The notes beneath the pieces were generated by a model, which made no database searches, was not told the DNA's origin, and worked only from the letters and a program-made list of their open reading frames with translations. Shown here piece by piece: positions 9,416 to 18,565 of a stretch of DNA of 64,000 nt. Position numbers and translations under genes: made by a program. Within the stretch, counting starts at the first letter, position 1. Each line of letters starts with the position of its first letter. The DNA is taken from positions 372,001 to 436,000 of the forward strand of contig NZ_OZ032160.1 of assembly GCF_964026585.1 (NCBI RefSeq). Direction: 5' to 3'. Source of the DNA: Candidatus Endowatersipora endosymbiont of Watersipora subatra. GTDB taxonomy: Bacteria > Pseudomonadota > Alphaproteobacteria > Rhizobiales > Rhizobiaceae.

Positions 9416-9766
9416 TGAACGTTCTTCAATAAAGGAAAGTAACAGTGAAAGATCTTTTATTTTAAGATCCATGAATCGTCAAACATTTACTTGATATAAC
9501 TCATGAATCTGCTTAAGTAAAATTAGTAATTTGAACCCCTTCCTTTCTGATGATTAGAATCATTGCTATAATAAAATGACTGAAATTCGAAGAAGATATG
9601 ATCAGTTAAGTTAGAGTTATTCTTCTGAAAGTTATCTCTTTCCTAACGTGATTAGATTCTTAACGTAAGAGAGGTAAAGTTCTTTAGAACTTTCTAATTA
9701 GAAATCCCACGATAATGGAACCTTTCAATTAGCAAGAACTTTGGATAAAGATCTAAGATAGAATCA
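9416..9766. other. Divergent erpA/argS intergenic region
   Basis: No gene is seen. A GATCTT / AAGATC inverted repeat (9451-9456, 9464-9469) lies in the probable erpA leader. Promoters for both divergent genes must be here, but no confident -35/-10 pair was recognised. The dgt gene usual at this place in relatives is not present, even as an obvious fragment. Confidence 0.4.
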
Positions 9767-11533
9767 ATGAGCAATCTTTATAAAGATTTAGAGTCGTCTC
9801 TTAAAAAAAAATTGAAATTCTCTCTCTTTAGAGAAGTAGATGATTTGGATGTGGATGCCATCAATGTAGAGACTCCTCGTCATTCTAAGCATGGCCATTT
9901 TTCAACTAATGCGGCTATGGTCTTGGCTAAACAATTAAGAAGAAGTACTAAAGAAATAGCGGAAGAGATTGCCTCTGATTTGTTAACTGAAGATCATATT
10001 ATTTCAGTAGATGTCGCCGGTCCTGGATTTATCAACATTTGTTTTTCAGATATCTATTGGTCAAATCATCTTGTTACCATTTTGGATCCGTCTTTTCTCT
10101 ATGGATCGAGAAGTGTTGGTCATGGAACAAAAGTTAATATCGAGTATGTTTCTGCAAATCCTACAGGTCCAATGCACGTCGGTCATTGCCGAGGGGCAGT
10201 TGTTGGTGATGCATTAGCAAATTTGCTAGAGTTTTCTGGTTTTGATGTGACCCGTGAATATTATATTAATGATGCAGGGGGTCAAATTGAAGTTCTTGCT
10301 CGTTCAGTCTTTATGCGTTATCGCGATGCCTGTTGTGATGTAATTAGCGAACTTTCAGGGGATTTTTATTATAGTGGCAGTTATCTTCTTCCTGTTGCTG
10401 AAGATCTCCGTAGAAGGTATGGAAATAGCCTTCTTAAAATGTCGGAAAAAGACTGGTATTCTATTGTTAAGGAATTTTCTATCAATGCAATGATGGGAAT
10501 GATACGTTCTGACCTTGATGCTTTAGGGGTTAGACACGATATATTTTTTTCTGAAAGCAGTCTTCACTTAGTGAGTCCATCTAAAACAACACCGATCGCT
10601 GAAGCGATCAAAGTTTTATCTGAAGCTGATTTGATTTATGAAGGTACATTACCTCCTCCGAAGAAGAAGTCATCAGAGAACTGGGAAGACCGTCAACAAC
10701 TCTTATTCCGGTCTACTAACATGGGGGATGATATAGATAGAGCTCTTATAAAATCAAATGGAGATTATACTTATTTCGCGGCAGATGTAGGCTATTTTAA
10801 AGATAAGTTTGATCGTGGCTTCAAAGAGATGATATTGATCCTTGGTGCTGATCATAATGGTTATGTCAAGCGCATGAACGCTTTAAGTAAGGCTATATCT
10901 GGTGGTAAGGCTAGGTTGAGTATTTGTTTGTGCCAACTGGTCAAGTTGTATCGTGATGGTGAGCCTGTGAAAATGTCGAAACGTTCTGGTAATTTTATCA
11001 CACTGCGTGAGGTAGTTGATGAAGTTGGTTCTGATGCTGTAAGGTTCATGATGCTTTACCGTAAGAACGATGCACCGCTGGATTTTGATTTTTCTAGGGT
11101 GAACGAACAAAATAAGGACAATCCAGTATTCTACGTTCAATATGCCTATGCACGATGTTGTTCGATCTTTCGCCAAGCTTCTCAGGAGCTAGGCATAAAC
11201 CTTGATACAAAATCTTTGCAGACTGCTAAAGTTGAACTTCTTAAGGCAAAAGATGAATTAGCGCTGATCCGGAAGCTTGCAGAATTTCCTAAAGTCATTG
11301 ATGTTTCATCACGCACACACGAACCTCATAGGGTTGCTTTTTATTTATATGAGCTGGCAGCATTATTCCACGGCCATTGGAGTAAGGGGATATCAGAACC
11401 AAAGCTCAGATATATTAACACAAAAAGTCTTGATCTCACAGTTGCAAGACTGAGCTTGGTTCAGGGAATTAGAAATGTCATTGCTTCTGGATTGAGAATC
11501 ATAGGAGTAAGTCAACCTCAAGAAATGCATTAG
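9767..11533 (+). CDS. argS: Arginyl-tRNA synthetase
   Basis: This class I synthetase charges tRNA-Arg. The 588-residue product has the N-terminal additional domain, the HIGH-type motif as GPMHVGHCRGAV (about residue 135), and KMSKRSG (about 405) in the catalytic core, followed by the all-alpha anticodon-binding domain. Its length fits the alphaproteobacterial form. The ATG start opens an MSNLYKDLESSL segment as in relatives. A small hairpin overlaps the stop codon. It heads the argS / SPOR / tat / serS / pcm block. Confidence 0.96.
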   Translation: MSNLYKDLESSLKKKLKFSLFREVDDLDVDAINVETPRHSKHGHFSTNAAMVLAKQLRRSTKEIAEEIASDLLTEDHIISVDVAGPGFINICFSDIYWSNHLVTILDPSFLYGSRSVGHGTKVNIEYVSANPTGPMHVGHCRGAVVGDALANLLEFSGFDVTREYYINDAGGQIEVLARSVFMRYRDACCDVISELSGDFYYSGSYLLPVAEDLRRRYGNSLLKMSEKDWYSIVKEFSINAMMGMIRSDLDALGVRHDIFFSESSLHLVSPSKTTPIAEAIKVLSEADLIYEGTLPPPKKKSSENWEDRQQLLFRSTNMGDDIDRALIKSNGDYTYFAADVGYFKDKFDRGFKEMILILGADHNGYVKRMNALSKAISGGKARLSICLCQLVKLYRDGEPVKMSKRSGNFITLREVVDEVGSDAVRFMMLYRKNDAPLDFDFSRVNEQNKDNPVFYVQYAYARCCSIFRQASQELGINLDTKSLQTAKVELLKAKDELALIRKLAEFPKVIDVSSRTHEPHRVAFYLYELAALFHGHWSKGISEPKLRYINTKSLDLTVARLSLVQGIRNVIASGLRIIGVSQPQEMH

Positions 11534-11544
11534 CATTTTTCTTT
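11523..11544 (+). terminator. Possible weak terminator overlapping the argS stop
   Basis: A 6-bp stem AAATGC (11523-11528) / GCATTT (11533-11538) with an ATTA loop contains the stop codon and runs into TTCTTT. It is short, hence only moderate support. Confidence 0.4.
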
Positions 11545-11640
11545 AATTAGGATACATCTCTTTTGTTCTCGGTGCGAACGTATGGATGATAGTTAGTTTT
11601 CTTTTATATATTAGATAAATTTTCTTTATTAATTGAAAAA

Positions 11641-11678
11641 AATCCCATTTCTTCATATATCCTTTGCTGTATGGGATT
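11641..11678. repeat. 8-bp inverted repeat between argS and the SPOR-type gene
   Basis: AATCCCAT (11641-11648) pairs with ATGGGATT (11671-11678) across 22 bases. Read on the minus strand it is followed by a T-rich stretch, but no minus-strand gene lies upstream of it, so its role is unclear. Confidence 0.3.
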
Positions 11679-11799
11679 GTTCATTAGAAATAGTATTTCT
11701 CAAAACCGAGTTAATTGAGTAGGTAAGTCATTCTATTTTTTGTTAAATATATGATTAAGGAATCGATACTTCCTGCTTAATCAAAAGAAGAGGACTGTT

Positions 11800-12447
11800 T
11801 TGACAGAGGAACTGGATCCTATCATCGACCACAGAATTATGAAACTAAGTGTTCATCCTCTTACTGAATCGTCTTCAGCTTATGATGAGCCCGAGCTCAT
11901 ATCGATGCCTCTATTTGAACTACCTGTTTTAGATCATTCTGTTCCCAGAAAAGATGATGTGGACTGGCATTCATCTTTAATGATCGATTATGTTGCTGAG
12001 TTTCAAGACTGTATTCCACAAAACCGAACCAGTTTAGGATATAGTTATCCCCTAAACAAGAATAATAAAGATGATGATGACAATGTATTCGCTAATAATG
12101 AGTTTACTATTTCTACTTTAAGGGAAATAGAATCAGAAAATAAAAAGCGTTATCTTAATTTTTCGCGATTCAGGTGGGTGTCTACAAAACGAATTCTTCA
12201 TATTTTTTCCAGCTTATTTTTTTCTATTTCTGCTCTTCTTCTTTTCTATAACTCTTTTTCTCTTAATGAACCTTTAGAAGTGCAGACTATTATTGCTTCT
12301 TCCGCACCGGTAAAAGTGAAACCCAAAGAAGTAGGTGGCCTATTGATTCTGAATCAAGATCAAAGGGTATATAGAGATGTCGATGGTACGGCTTCAGAGA
12401 CGCCTAGGCAGACGAAACTAGAAGATCATACTGTTCTGTTCAATTAA
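11800..12447 (+). CDS. Shortened SPOR-type membrane protein, SPOR domain missing
   Basis: The 215-residue product has an acidic cytoplasmic region (1-115), a basic stretch, one transmembrane segment (about 131-152) and a short periplasmic tail. The tail carries APVKVKPKEVGG and NQDQRVYRDVDG (about 169-196), which match my recollection of the juxtamembrane part of the large rhizobial SPOR-domain protein encoded after argS. The reading frame stops some 20 residues later, so the long periplasmic region and the C-terminal peptidoglycan-binding SPOR domain are gone. A TTG start at 11800 has a good AGAAGAGG ribosome site, so the remnant may still be expressed. Orthology is inferred from position and these motifs; it may be a decaying gene. 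Confidence 0.6.
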   Translation: MTEELDPIIDHRIMKLSVHPLTESSSAYDEPELISMPLFELPVLDHSVPRKDDVDWHSSLMIDYVAEFQDCIPQNRTSLGYSYPLNKNNKDDDDNVFANNEFTISTLREIESENKKRYLNFSRFRWVSTKRILHIFSSLFFSISALLLFYNSFSLNEPLEVQTIIASSAPVKVKPKEVGGLLILNQDQRVYRDVDGTASETPRQTKLEDHTVLFN

Positions 12448-12802
12448 CAAAGATGATAACAGAATCTATGATGATATCTGAAGACATAACATTAGTTCTT
12501 GACTGTTATGATCGTTAGAAGGTTATTAGGAGACTTGTTCATATTGACGTGACGAGATTGCTCGATCGCTTTGCTTTGCTGTACAGACTATGAGTATAGA
12601 GGCCAAGAAAAACGGCTTAAGGGATTCTACATATTAGCATACTAACCCCCTCAAACTAGGTCTTTAACAGATCATTAGAATTCAAGAAATATTAAGTCCT
12701 TATCAAGGGATAAGTTATTTTTATTCTTCATTCTTTAAAGAAAATTCTTTAAAGAAGAACTGTTTAGAACTATCAACAATTATCTCAAAGATCGACATAC
12801 AC
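12448..12802. other. Gap replacing nagZ-scpA-scpB, upstream of an ABC ATPase
   Basis: Stops occur in all frames and no remnant of nagZ, scpA, scpB or a SPOR domain was recognised. The only clear structure is the tandem palindrome at 12731-12756. Confidence 0.4.
12731..12756. promoter_or_regulatory. Two tandem 12-bp palindromes upstream of the ABC ATPase
   Basis: TTCTTTAAAGAA occurs perfectly at 12731-12742 and again at 12745-12756, separated by two A residues. Each copy is its own reverse complement. The 14-base centre spacing and the position 47 bases before the ATPase start suggest a double operator for a dimeric regulator. The site is not the Irr box or RirA box as I know them, so the regulator is unknown. 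Confidence 0.5.
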
Positions 12803-13921
12803 ATGAATTGGGGAGTTCGCAATACGTCTGGCGTATCCATTCCTGCTGAGTTAGTTTTTAATCAAGTAAGCCACTGTATAGCCAAAAAAAATATTCTCAC
12901 TGACGTCTCGTTTGTAGCACGTTCAGGAACTGTAACCTGTTTACTTGGACCCTCCGGGTCAGGAAAAACAACGTTGTTACGATTGGCTGCAGGTATGGAA
13001 CGACTCTTTTTAGGCAGAATTTTACAGGATGGACGTGAGATGAGTAGTGCCTCGATATGTATACCTCCAGAAAAACGGGGCATTGGTTTTGTTTTTCAGA
13101 ATTATGCCCTTTTCCCTCACTTATCTGTTTTCAAGAATGTTATCTTTGGATTGAAGCACCTTGGTCATTCCGAACGAAAACTGCAAGCTATGCGAATGCT
13201 AGAAAGGGTCGGTCTTCTGAACCGAAAAGATGATTATCCTCACCAGCTCTCAGGCGGTGAACAGCAACGGATTGCACTAGCCCGTGCACTGGCCCCTCGC
13301 CCTGGTGTACTTTTAATGGACGAACCATTTTCGAGTCTTGATAGCCGACTACGAGATACTATGCGTGAAGAAACTCTTGCTATACTACGAGAGACACGCG
13401 CAACATCGATCATTGTGACTCATGATTCTGAAGAGGCTTTGAGAATGGGTGATAAGATTATTCTCTTGCAAAAAGGTCGATTAGAGCAATCCGGTTCTGG
13501 TCATGATCTTTACTATCATCCTAGGAGCCTTTTTGCTGCAAGATTCTTTTCTGAATTAAACTATTTTCAAGGTATCGTTAAATATGGACAGATTATGACG
13601 CCGCTAGGACCTGTCCCTGTTCATGGCCATGGCCTAAAAAATGGCGATATGGCAATGGTCGTCGTCCGCATTAGTAGCATTAATATAGAGCCTTTTTCTT
13701 CACTGAAGCCAGGAGAAAAATATGAGATTGAAGGGCGCGTACTCAATGCTGATTTTACAGGGGATCATTTATATCTTCGCATAGGAATTCCTGGCTATGA
13801 ACAACCACTTTCAGTACGAGTTAAAGAAGGAACACTACCAGAGTCTGTATTAAATGGAACTGGAAGAATCTCTCTGAATCTTAGCTTGGACGGATGCTTT
13901 GCTTTTTCGACTTTGAAATAA
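12803..13921 (+). CDS. Orphan ABC-transporter ATPase, FbpC-like, with TOBE domain
   Basis: This 372-residue ATPase energises an importer. It has Walker A GPSGSGKTTLL (near 50), the Q-loop FVFQNYALFPH, the signature LSGGEQQRIALARAL, Walker B GVLLMDEPFSSLD and the switch histidine in VTHDSEEA. A C-terminal TOBE-like region (about 280-372) is typical of the CUT1/Fbp group. It looks most like ferric-iron transport ATPases, but the substrate cannot be decided. No permease or binding protein is adjacent. It sits where nagZ-scpA-scpB lie in relatives, preceded by twin palindromes and followed by a weak hairpin, so it appears to be its own transcription unit. Confidence 0.85.
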   Translation: MNWGVRNTSGVSIPAELVFNQVSHCIAKKNILTDVSFVARSGTVTCLLGPSGSGKTTLLRLAAGMERLFLGRILQDGREMSSASICIPPEKRGIGFVFQNYALFPHLSVFKNVIFGLKHLGHSERKLQAMRMLERVGLLNRKDDYPHQLSGGEQQRIALARALAPRPGVLLMDEPFSSLDSRLRDTMREETLAILRETRATSIIVTHDSEEALRMGDKIILLQKGRLEQSGSGHDLYYHPRSLFAARFFSELNYFQGIVKYGQIMTPLGPVPVHGHGLKNGDMAMVVVRISSINIEPFSSLKPGEKYEIEGRVLNADFTGDHLYLRIGIPGYEQPLSVRVKEGTLPESVLNGTGRISLNLSLDGCFAFSTLK

Positions 13922-13931
13922 AGAATGGATT

Positions 13932-13956
13932 AAGATGCCTTGACGAAGGCATCTTT
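13932..13956 (+). terminator. Weak terminator after the ABC ATPase
   Basis: A perfect 9-bp stem AAGATGCCT (13932-13940) / AGGCATCTT (13947-13955) with a 6-base loop starts 10 bases after the stop. The following T-tract is only three bases counting the stem end, so release may be inefficient. Confidence 0.45.
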
Positions 13957-14143
13957 AAGCAATAGATGTAAATTCACTGTTAATAGATACGATATCGTTA
14001 TTCCCTTATGCATACTTTTTCGATCAAGATTCAAGATGACTGACGATTCATGGTTTTCTTTTAGTTAAGAGTAGAGTGGCTGATGTGAATAGTAATATTC
14101 ACTCTTGCTAGAGAGGCAAGAAACATTTTAGGAGTTTAAGATT

Positions 14144-14323
14144 ATGGGGAATATTGGCATTTGGCAGCTTGTCATCGTCTCTGTTATTGTTCTTCTTCTC
14201 TTTGGACGTGGTAAAATTTCCGAGTTGATGGAAGATTTAGCAAAGGGGATCAATTCTTTCAAAAAGGGATTGCATGAATCGCACATCGATGATGAAACGA
14301 ATATTAAAAAGGCAGAAAAATAG
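14144..14323 (+). CDS. tatA: Sec-independent translocase subunit TatA
   Basis: TatA forms the pore-like oligomer of the twin-arginine pathway in the inner membrane. The 59-residue protein begins [12 protein letters not shown], has one N-terminal transmembrane helix ending in the conserved FGRGKI turn, then an amphipathic helix ([18 protein letters not shown]) and a short charged tail. A TAGGAG ribosome site sits about 8 bases before the ATG. Length is near the family minimum. It is first of tatA-tatB-tatC. Confidence 0.93.
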   Translation: MGNIGIWQLVIVSVIVLLLFGRGKISELMEDLAKGINSFKKGLHESHIDDETNIKKAEK

Positions 14324-14365
14324 GAAGCTAAATGAGGCAAAAGAGTTTTATAGAGGGATCGTTCT

Positions 14366-14623
14366 TTGTTTGATATTGGATGGCCAGAAATGTTGTTAGT
14401 ATCAGCTGTTACCTTTGTTGTTGTCGGTCCGAAAGATCTTCCTCGTGTCTTGAACTGCTTTGGGCATGTAGTCCGAAGACTTCGTTTCTTAGTTTTGGAT
14501 TTTCAGAAGCGATTTGATGAATCTTTGAAGGGGACTTGTCTTGATGAAGTAAAATCTGATTTAGATTTTAGCTCTTCTTTTTTGATAGAATCTCCCAGAA
14601 CACCATCTAAATCAAAGGATTGA
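14366..14623 (+). CDS. tatB: Sec-independent translocase subunit TatB, short form
   Basis: TatB binds TatC and helps receive twin-arginine signal peptides. The TTG at 14366 (ribosome site AGAGGG about 8 bases upstream) gives MFDIGWPEMLLV, the normal TatB opening, followed by a transmembrane helix, the VGPKDLPRVL hinge and a single amphipathic helix. At 85 residues it is much shorter than usual rhizobial TatB proteins, lacking their long variable C-terminal tail. The essential N-terminal part is intact, so function is expected. Confidence 0.9.
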   Translation: MFDIGWPEMLLVSAVTFVVVGPKDLPRVLNCFGHVVRRLRFLVLDFQKRFDESLKGTCLDEVKSDLDFSSSFLIESPRTPSKSKD

Positions 14624-14722
14624 AATTCCAGTGAGTGCTTTCATGATAACTAATTTAATTTCATTGACTTATAAGGCTTTTTCTCAATCGTCAAAGATGC
14701 TTTAAAAGTAGAATCCAAATGC

Positions 14723-15511
14723 ATGAACGATCAAGATATAGAGAGTAAAACGGTTCCGTTTATTGAGCACTTAACCGAATTACGCCAGCGTCTTTTTCGG
14801 ATTTTTATTGCTTTTTCTATTCTGTTTTTCGTTTCTTTTTATTTTTCTAAAAAGATTTTTAATATTCTGGTCATTCCTTATGAAAAAGCAGCCGGTTACG
14901 ATCGAAACTTGAAGCTAATTTTTACTGCCCCTCAGGAATTCTTTTTAGTTCAATTGAGGATTGCTTTCTTCACCGCGCTATTTTTTTCATTTCCATTCAT
15001 AGCGACTCAGATTTACAAATTTATGGCACCTGGTCTTTACAAGAATGAGCGGCGCGCTTTTATTCCGTTTTTATTTGCGACGCCGATCTTGTTTATTTTA
15101 GGTTCGTTTCTTGTTTTTTTTGTTGTGATGCCCTTAGCAATGTCTTTTTTTCTTTCTATGCAACAAAAAGGTCAGATATCACTTGCGACTATTGAACTAT
15201 TACCACGTGTGAGTGAATATTTAGGGTTAATTATGGTCCTTACGTTTGCCTTTGGGTTGGTTTTTCAGATGCCAGTTGTGATTTCTCTTCTAGCAAGAGC
15301 AGGTATTGTTTCTTCTGAAGCGCTTGCAATCAATCGTAAGTATGCTATAGTTATGTCCTTTATTGCAGCTGCGATTTTGACCCCTCCAGATCCTATCAGT
15401 CAAATATGCCTTGCTGTTCCTATCCTCATTCTCTACGAATTATCGATATATGCAACTCGTTTTATTGAAAGGAAAAAGGTTGAGCGTGAGTCCATCAACA
15501 CAGATCCGTGA
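14723..15511 (+). CDS. tatC: Sec-independent translocase subunit TatC
   Basis: TatC is the six-helix core receptor of the twin-arginine translocase. The 262-residue protein starts with the cytoplasmic [13 protein letters not shown] motif (about 12-24) and shows six hydrophobic segments with the conserved [14 protein letters not shown] loop and the LTPPDPISQ segment near residue 220. Its last bases overlap the region upstream of serS. It lies 99 bases after tatB, longer than expected, so an internal promoter is possible. Confidence 0.95.
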   Translation: MNDQDIESKTVPFIEHLTELRQRLFRIFIAFSILFFVSFYFSKKIFNILVIPYEKAAGYDRNLKLIFTAPQEFFLVQLRIAFFTALFFSFPFIATQIYKFMAPGLYKNERRAFIPFLFATPILFILGSFLVFFVVMPLAMSFFLSMQQKGQISLATIELLPRVSEYLGLIMVLTFAFGLVFQMPVVISLLARAGIVSSEALAINRKYAIVMSFIAAAILTPPDPISQICLAVPILILYELSIYATRFIERKKVERESINTDP

Positions 15512-15528
15512 TCATGACGGGTTCAGTC

Positions 15529-16818
15529 ATGTTTGATATTAAATGGATCCGTGAAAACCCTGAAGAGTTTGATAGAGGACTTGCTAAGCGTAGAAAAAAA
15601 CCAATGGCTAAATATCTTCTTGGACTGGATGAAGACCGACGTTCTCATATCTTGGTCTTACAGAAAGCACAAGAAGCGCGTAACAAAGCTTCTAAAAAAA
15701 TTGGTGCTGCAAAAGCAGATGGTGATGAAGTAGAAGCAGAAGTAGCTATCAAAGAAATTGCTAACCTGAAGCGGTTTTTACAATCTGCTGAGGAGGAACT
15801 AAAAATAAGAACAGAATCTCTCAATAGAGCGCTAGCTTCTATTGACAATTTACCGGCTTCTGATGTCCCAGTTGGTAAAAATAAAGAAAACAATATACTG
15901 TATCATAAGCATGGATCTCAATCCCAATTCGGGTTTCAGGCTCGTGAACATTATGATCTTGGTGAATCTTTAGGTATGATGGATTTTGATGTCGCTTCCC
16001 GATTATCTGGTAGCCGTTTTGTTATTCTGCATGGTGGTCTAGCGCGACTCGAGCGTGCACTAGGGCAATTCATGCTTGACATACACACTGAAAAACACGG
16101 ATACACTGAAATTCAGCCTCCGGTTCTTGTAAAGGGTGAGGCTTTGTATTGTACGGGGCAGTTACCAAAATTTTCAGAAGATCTATTTGGGACAACAGAT
16201 GGAAAATGGCTCATACCTACAGCTGAAGTTCCTTTGACGAATCTTGTTAAGGATCAAATCTTGACACAAAAAAGTTTGCCACTTCGTTATACTGCGTTAA
16301 CGCACTGTTTTCGTTCAGAAGCTGGTTCTGCTGGATATGATACAAGAGGTATGTTACGACAACACCAATTCTCTAAGGTTGAACTGGTTTCAATTACAGA
16401 GGCAGAAAGATCTGACGATGAGCATGAGTACATTCTTTCCTGTGCTGAGGAAGTTTTGAAAAGGCTAGATTTACATTATCGGGTTATGGTTTTGTGTTCT
16501 GGTGATATGGGGTTCTCTGCCCGTAAAACCTATGATATTGAGGTCTGGTTGCCTGGACAGGGAGTATATCGTGAAATCTCAAGTTGTTCGAATTGTGGAG
16601 ATTTTCAGGCTAGGCGTATGAATGCCCGTTATCGTGATCGTGAGTTCGATAGTCAAAAGATTCGCTTTGTTCATACATTGAATGGTTCTGGTATTGCTGT
16701 AGGGCGTGCTTTGATTGCTATCATAGAAAACTATCAAAATGAGGATGGTTCGATCACCATTCCTCATGCATTGAGTTCCTATATGGGGGGGATTTCAAAA
16801 ATTGAAAAGGTTCTCTAA
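15529..16818 (+). CDS. serS: Seryl-tRNA synthetase
   Basis: This class II synthetase charges serine to tRNA-Ser and tRNA-Sec. I start at ATG 15529, which gives the family opening [15 protein letters not shown]; a GTG at 15508 overlapping the tatC stop and an ATG at 15514 are alternatives. An N-terminal coiled-coil tRNA-binding arm (about 30-100) is followed by motif 2 ([21 protein letters not shown]) and motif 3 ([18 protein letters not shown]). The length of 429 residues is typical. pcm follows at 64 bases; the surE gene usual between them is absent. Confidence 0.96.
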   Translation: MFDIKWIRENPEEFDRGLAKRRKKPMAKYLLGLDEDRRSHILVLQKAQEARNKASKKIGAAKADGDEVEAEVAIKEIANLKRFLQSAEEELKIRTESLNRALASIDNLPASDVPVGKNKENNILYHKHGSQSQFGFQAREHYDLGESLGMMDFDVASRLSGSRFVILHGGLARLERALGQFMLDIHTEKHGYTEIQPPVLVKGEALYCTGQLPKFSEDLFGTTDGKWLIPTAEVPLTNLVKDQILTQKSLPLRYTALTHCFRSEAGSAGYDTRGMLRQHQFSKVELVSITEAERSDDEHEYILSCAEEVLKRLDLHYRVMVLCSGDMGFSARKTYDIEVWLPGQGVYREISSCSNCGDFQARRMNARYRDREFDSQKIRFVHTLNGSGIAVGRALIAIIENYQNEDGSITIPHALSSYMGGISKIEKVL

Positions 16819-16882
16819 AGAATTTTAGGCGATTCCATCATTTGGAAAAAAGAGTTTAGCACAATTTTCTTAATCTTATAAA

Positions 16883-17524
16883 ATGTCAAAGTCCGAAGAT
16901 ATTGTAAATCTTTTTCTTACGTTACGTGGATATGGAATATCTGATCCTATTTTTTTAAAGGCTATAGAGTCTACACCTAAAGAACAATTTATTCCATCTC
17001 AGTTTTATAATCTGGCCTGGAAGGAAATTACGATACCCATTCCTTGTGGTCAAACAATTATTCCAGCTGTTATATGTATGAGACTTCTTGATGCGCTGGA
17101 AGTTCAGTCTACGCACTCAGTATTAGAGGTAGGAACAGGAACAGGATTTCAAACCGCCTTACTATCTCGGTTGGCTAAGAAAGTATATTCAGTGGAGAGG
17201 TATCGTACACTTGTTGAAGAAGCTCGTGGTCGATTCTGTCGTCTTAATATTCAAACCGTTCAAATTTTTCATGCTAATGCACTTAATTTAGAGTCTGACC
17301 ATAAGCTTTATGATCGTATAATAACCGATCTGGCATTTGATGAGATTCCTATCTCCCTTTTTAATTTATTAGCGTCTAATGGTGTTATGATTACAGCAAT
17401 TGGACTTAAGAATGAAGAACAAATGGTTGTTAAAATAAAAAAAATAGGAAATCATTTTGAGAAACAGGATCTTTTTCCTGTCCGATTTAGCCAATTCGAA
17501 ACTGGAATGCCTCAAATATTATAG
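16883..17524 (+). CDS. pcm: Protein-L-isoaspartate O-methyltransferase
   Basis: Pcm repairs isoaspartyl residues in aged proteins using S-adenosylmethionine. The 213-residue product has the SAM motif VLEVGTGTGFQTALLS (about 78-93), YSVERYRTLVE, the PCGQTI segment before motif I and DRIITDLAFDEIP. These match the PCMT family, though some positions are looser than usual (Phe for Tyr in motif I). It converges on nadK with 66 bases between stops. Confidence 0.9.
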   Translation: MSKSEDIVNLFLTLRGYGISDPIFLKAIESTPKEQFIPSQFYNLAWKEITIPIPCGQTIIPAVICMRLLDALEVQSTHSVLEVGTGTGFQTALLSRLAKKVYSVERYRTLVEEARGRFCRLNIQTVQIFHANALNLESDHKLYDRIITDLAFDEIPISLFNLLASNGVMITAIGLKNEEQMVVKIKKIGNHFEKQDLFPVRFSQFETGMPQIL

Positions 17525-17590
17525 ACTGAGCATAGTCAAAACTCTCAACTCTCCATATATAAAAACTGATATAAGAGGATATGAAGAGAA

Positions 17591-18367
17591 TTACTTATAT
17601 CGAAATTGTTCGGCGAGAATCCGCTCTTCCCAGCTATGCTCAGGATCAAATAGAATTATACCATAAGCTTCTCTGTCCTCCTGAATATCGACCGTTAAGG
17701 CAGATTTAATTTCAGTGTTATCTGCGACGGCATTGACTAATCTTTTTTTAGGTTCCAAAATAGTAATGCGTATATTAACTGTATTCGGCAACAAGGCCCC
17801 ATTCCAGTTACGAGGACGAAATGGACTGACTGGAGTTAAAGCAAGCAAAGGAGCCTTCATTGGCAAAATTGGGCCATGTACTGAAAGATTATAAGCTGTT
17901 GAACCTTGAGGTGTTGATACAATCACTCCATCACAGATCAATGCCTTCATTCGTTCCTTTTTATCGATATGGATCCTCAGTCGTGCTGCTTGATGAGACT
18001 GACGAAATAATGAAACTTCATTGAAAGCAACGGATTCATGTTTTTTTCCAAAGATATCGTGAGCTACCATACGAAGAGGATGAATAATCGCCCTTGACGC
18101 TTGATCTAATCTGGAGAGGAGATTCTTTTTCCGATATCGGTTCATCAAAAATCCGATCGTTCCCTTATTCATGCCGTAAACGGGGATACCAGAACTCATA
18201 TAAGTCAGTTGTATTTTCAACATGAACCCATCACCGCCTAGAGCAACTAGGAGATCACAATTATCAGGAGTGTAATTTCCATAGCGTTTGACTAGATCAC
18301 ATAAAGCGGATTGCGCGATTTCTGTTTTACTAGAAACAAAAGCGATTTTTGGATATGATGTATGCAT
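17591..18367 (-). CDS. nadK: NAD kinase
   Basis: NadK phosphorylates NAD to NADP. The 258-residue protein carries the GGDG motif in LLVALGGDGFMLK (about 40-52), the NEVSLFR segment and the substrate loop DGVIVSTPQGSTAYNLSVHGPI (about 148-169), all diagnostic. It is short, as in other rhizobial enzymes. The gene is alone on the minus strand and divergent from tmk. Confidence 0.94.
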   Translation of the reverse strand: MHTSYPKIAFVSSKTEIAQSALCDLVKRYGNYTPDNCDLLVALGGDGFMLKIQLTYMSSGIPVYGMNKGTIGFLMNRYRKKNLLSRLDQASRAIIHPLRMVAHDIFGKKHESVAFNEVSLFRQSHQAARLRIHIDKKERMKALICDGVIVSTPQGSTAYNLSVHGPILPMKAPLLALTPVSPFRPRNWNGALLPNTVNIRITILEPKKRLVNAVADNTEIKSALTVDIQEDREAYGIILFDPEHSWEERILAEQFRYK

Positions 18368-18565
18368 TATAATTCAATTTTAATAAATTTTCTGATAAGG
18401 ACAGACTCATAATGCAGCTAACAATCTAGGACTATGATCCTTTAGAAAAAATTATATACTGTGAAAGTCTTGATCTCTATATCGTTAATCCTTAACGTGT
18501 TCCATCAATTATTATCTTATATTAGCTAGAACTAACAACTTTTGTTAAGATTAGAGTTTTGTCTT

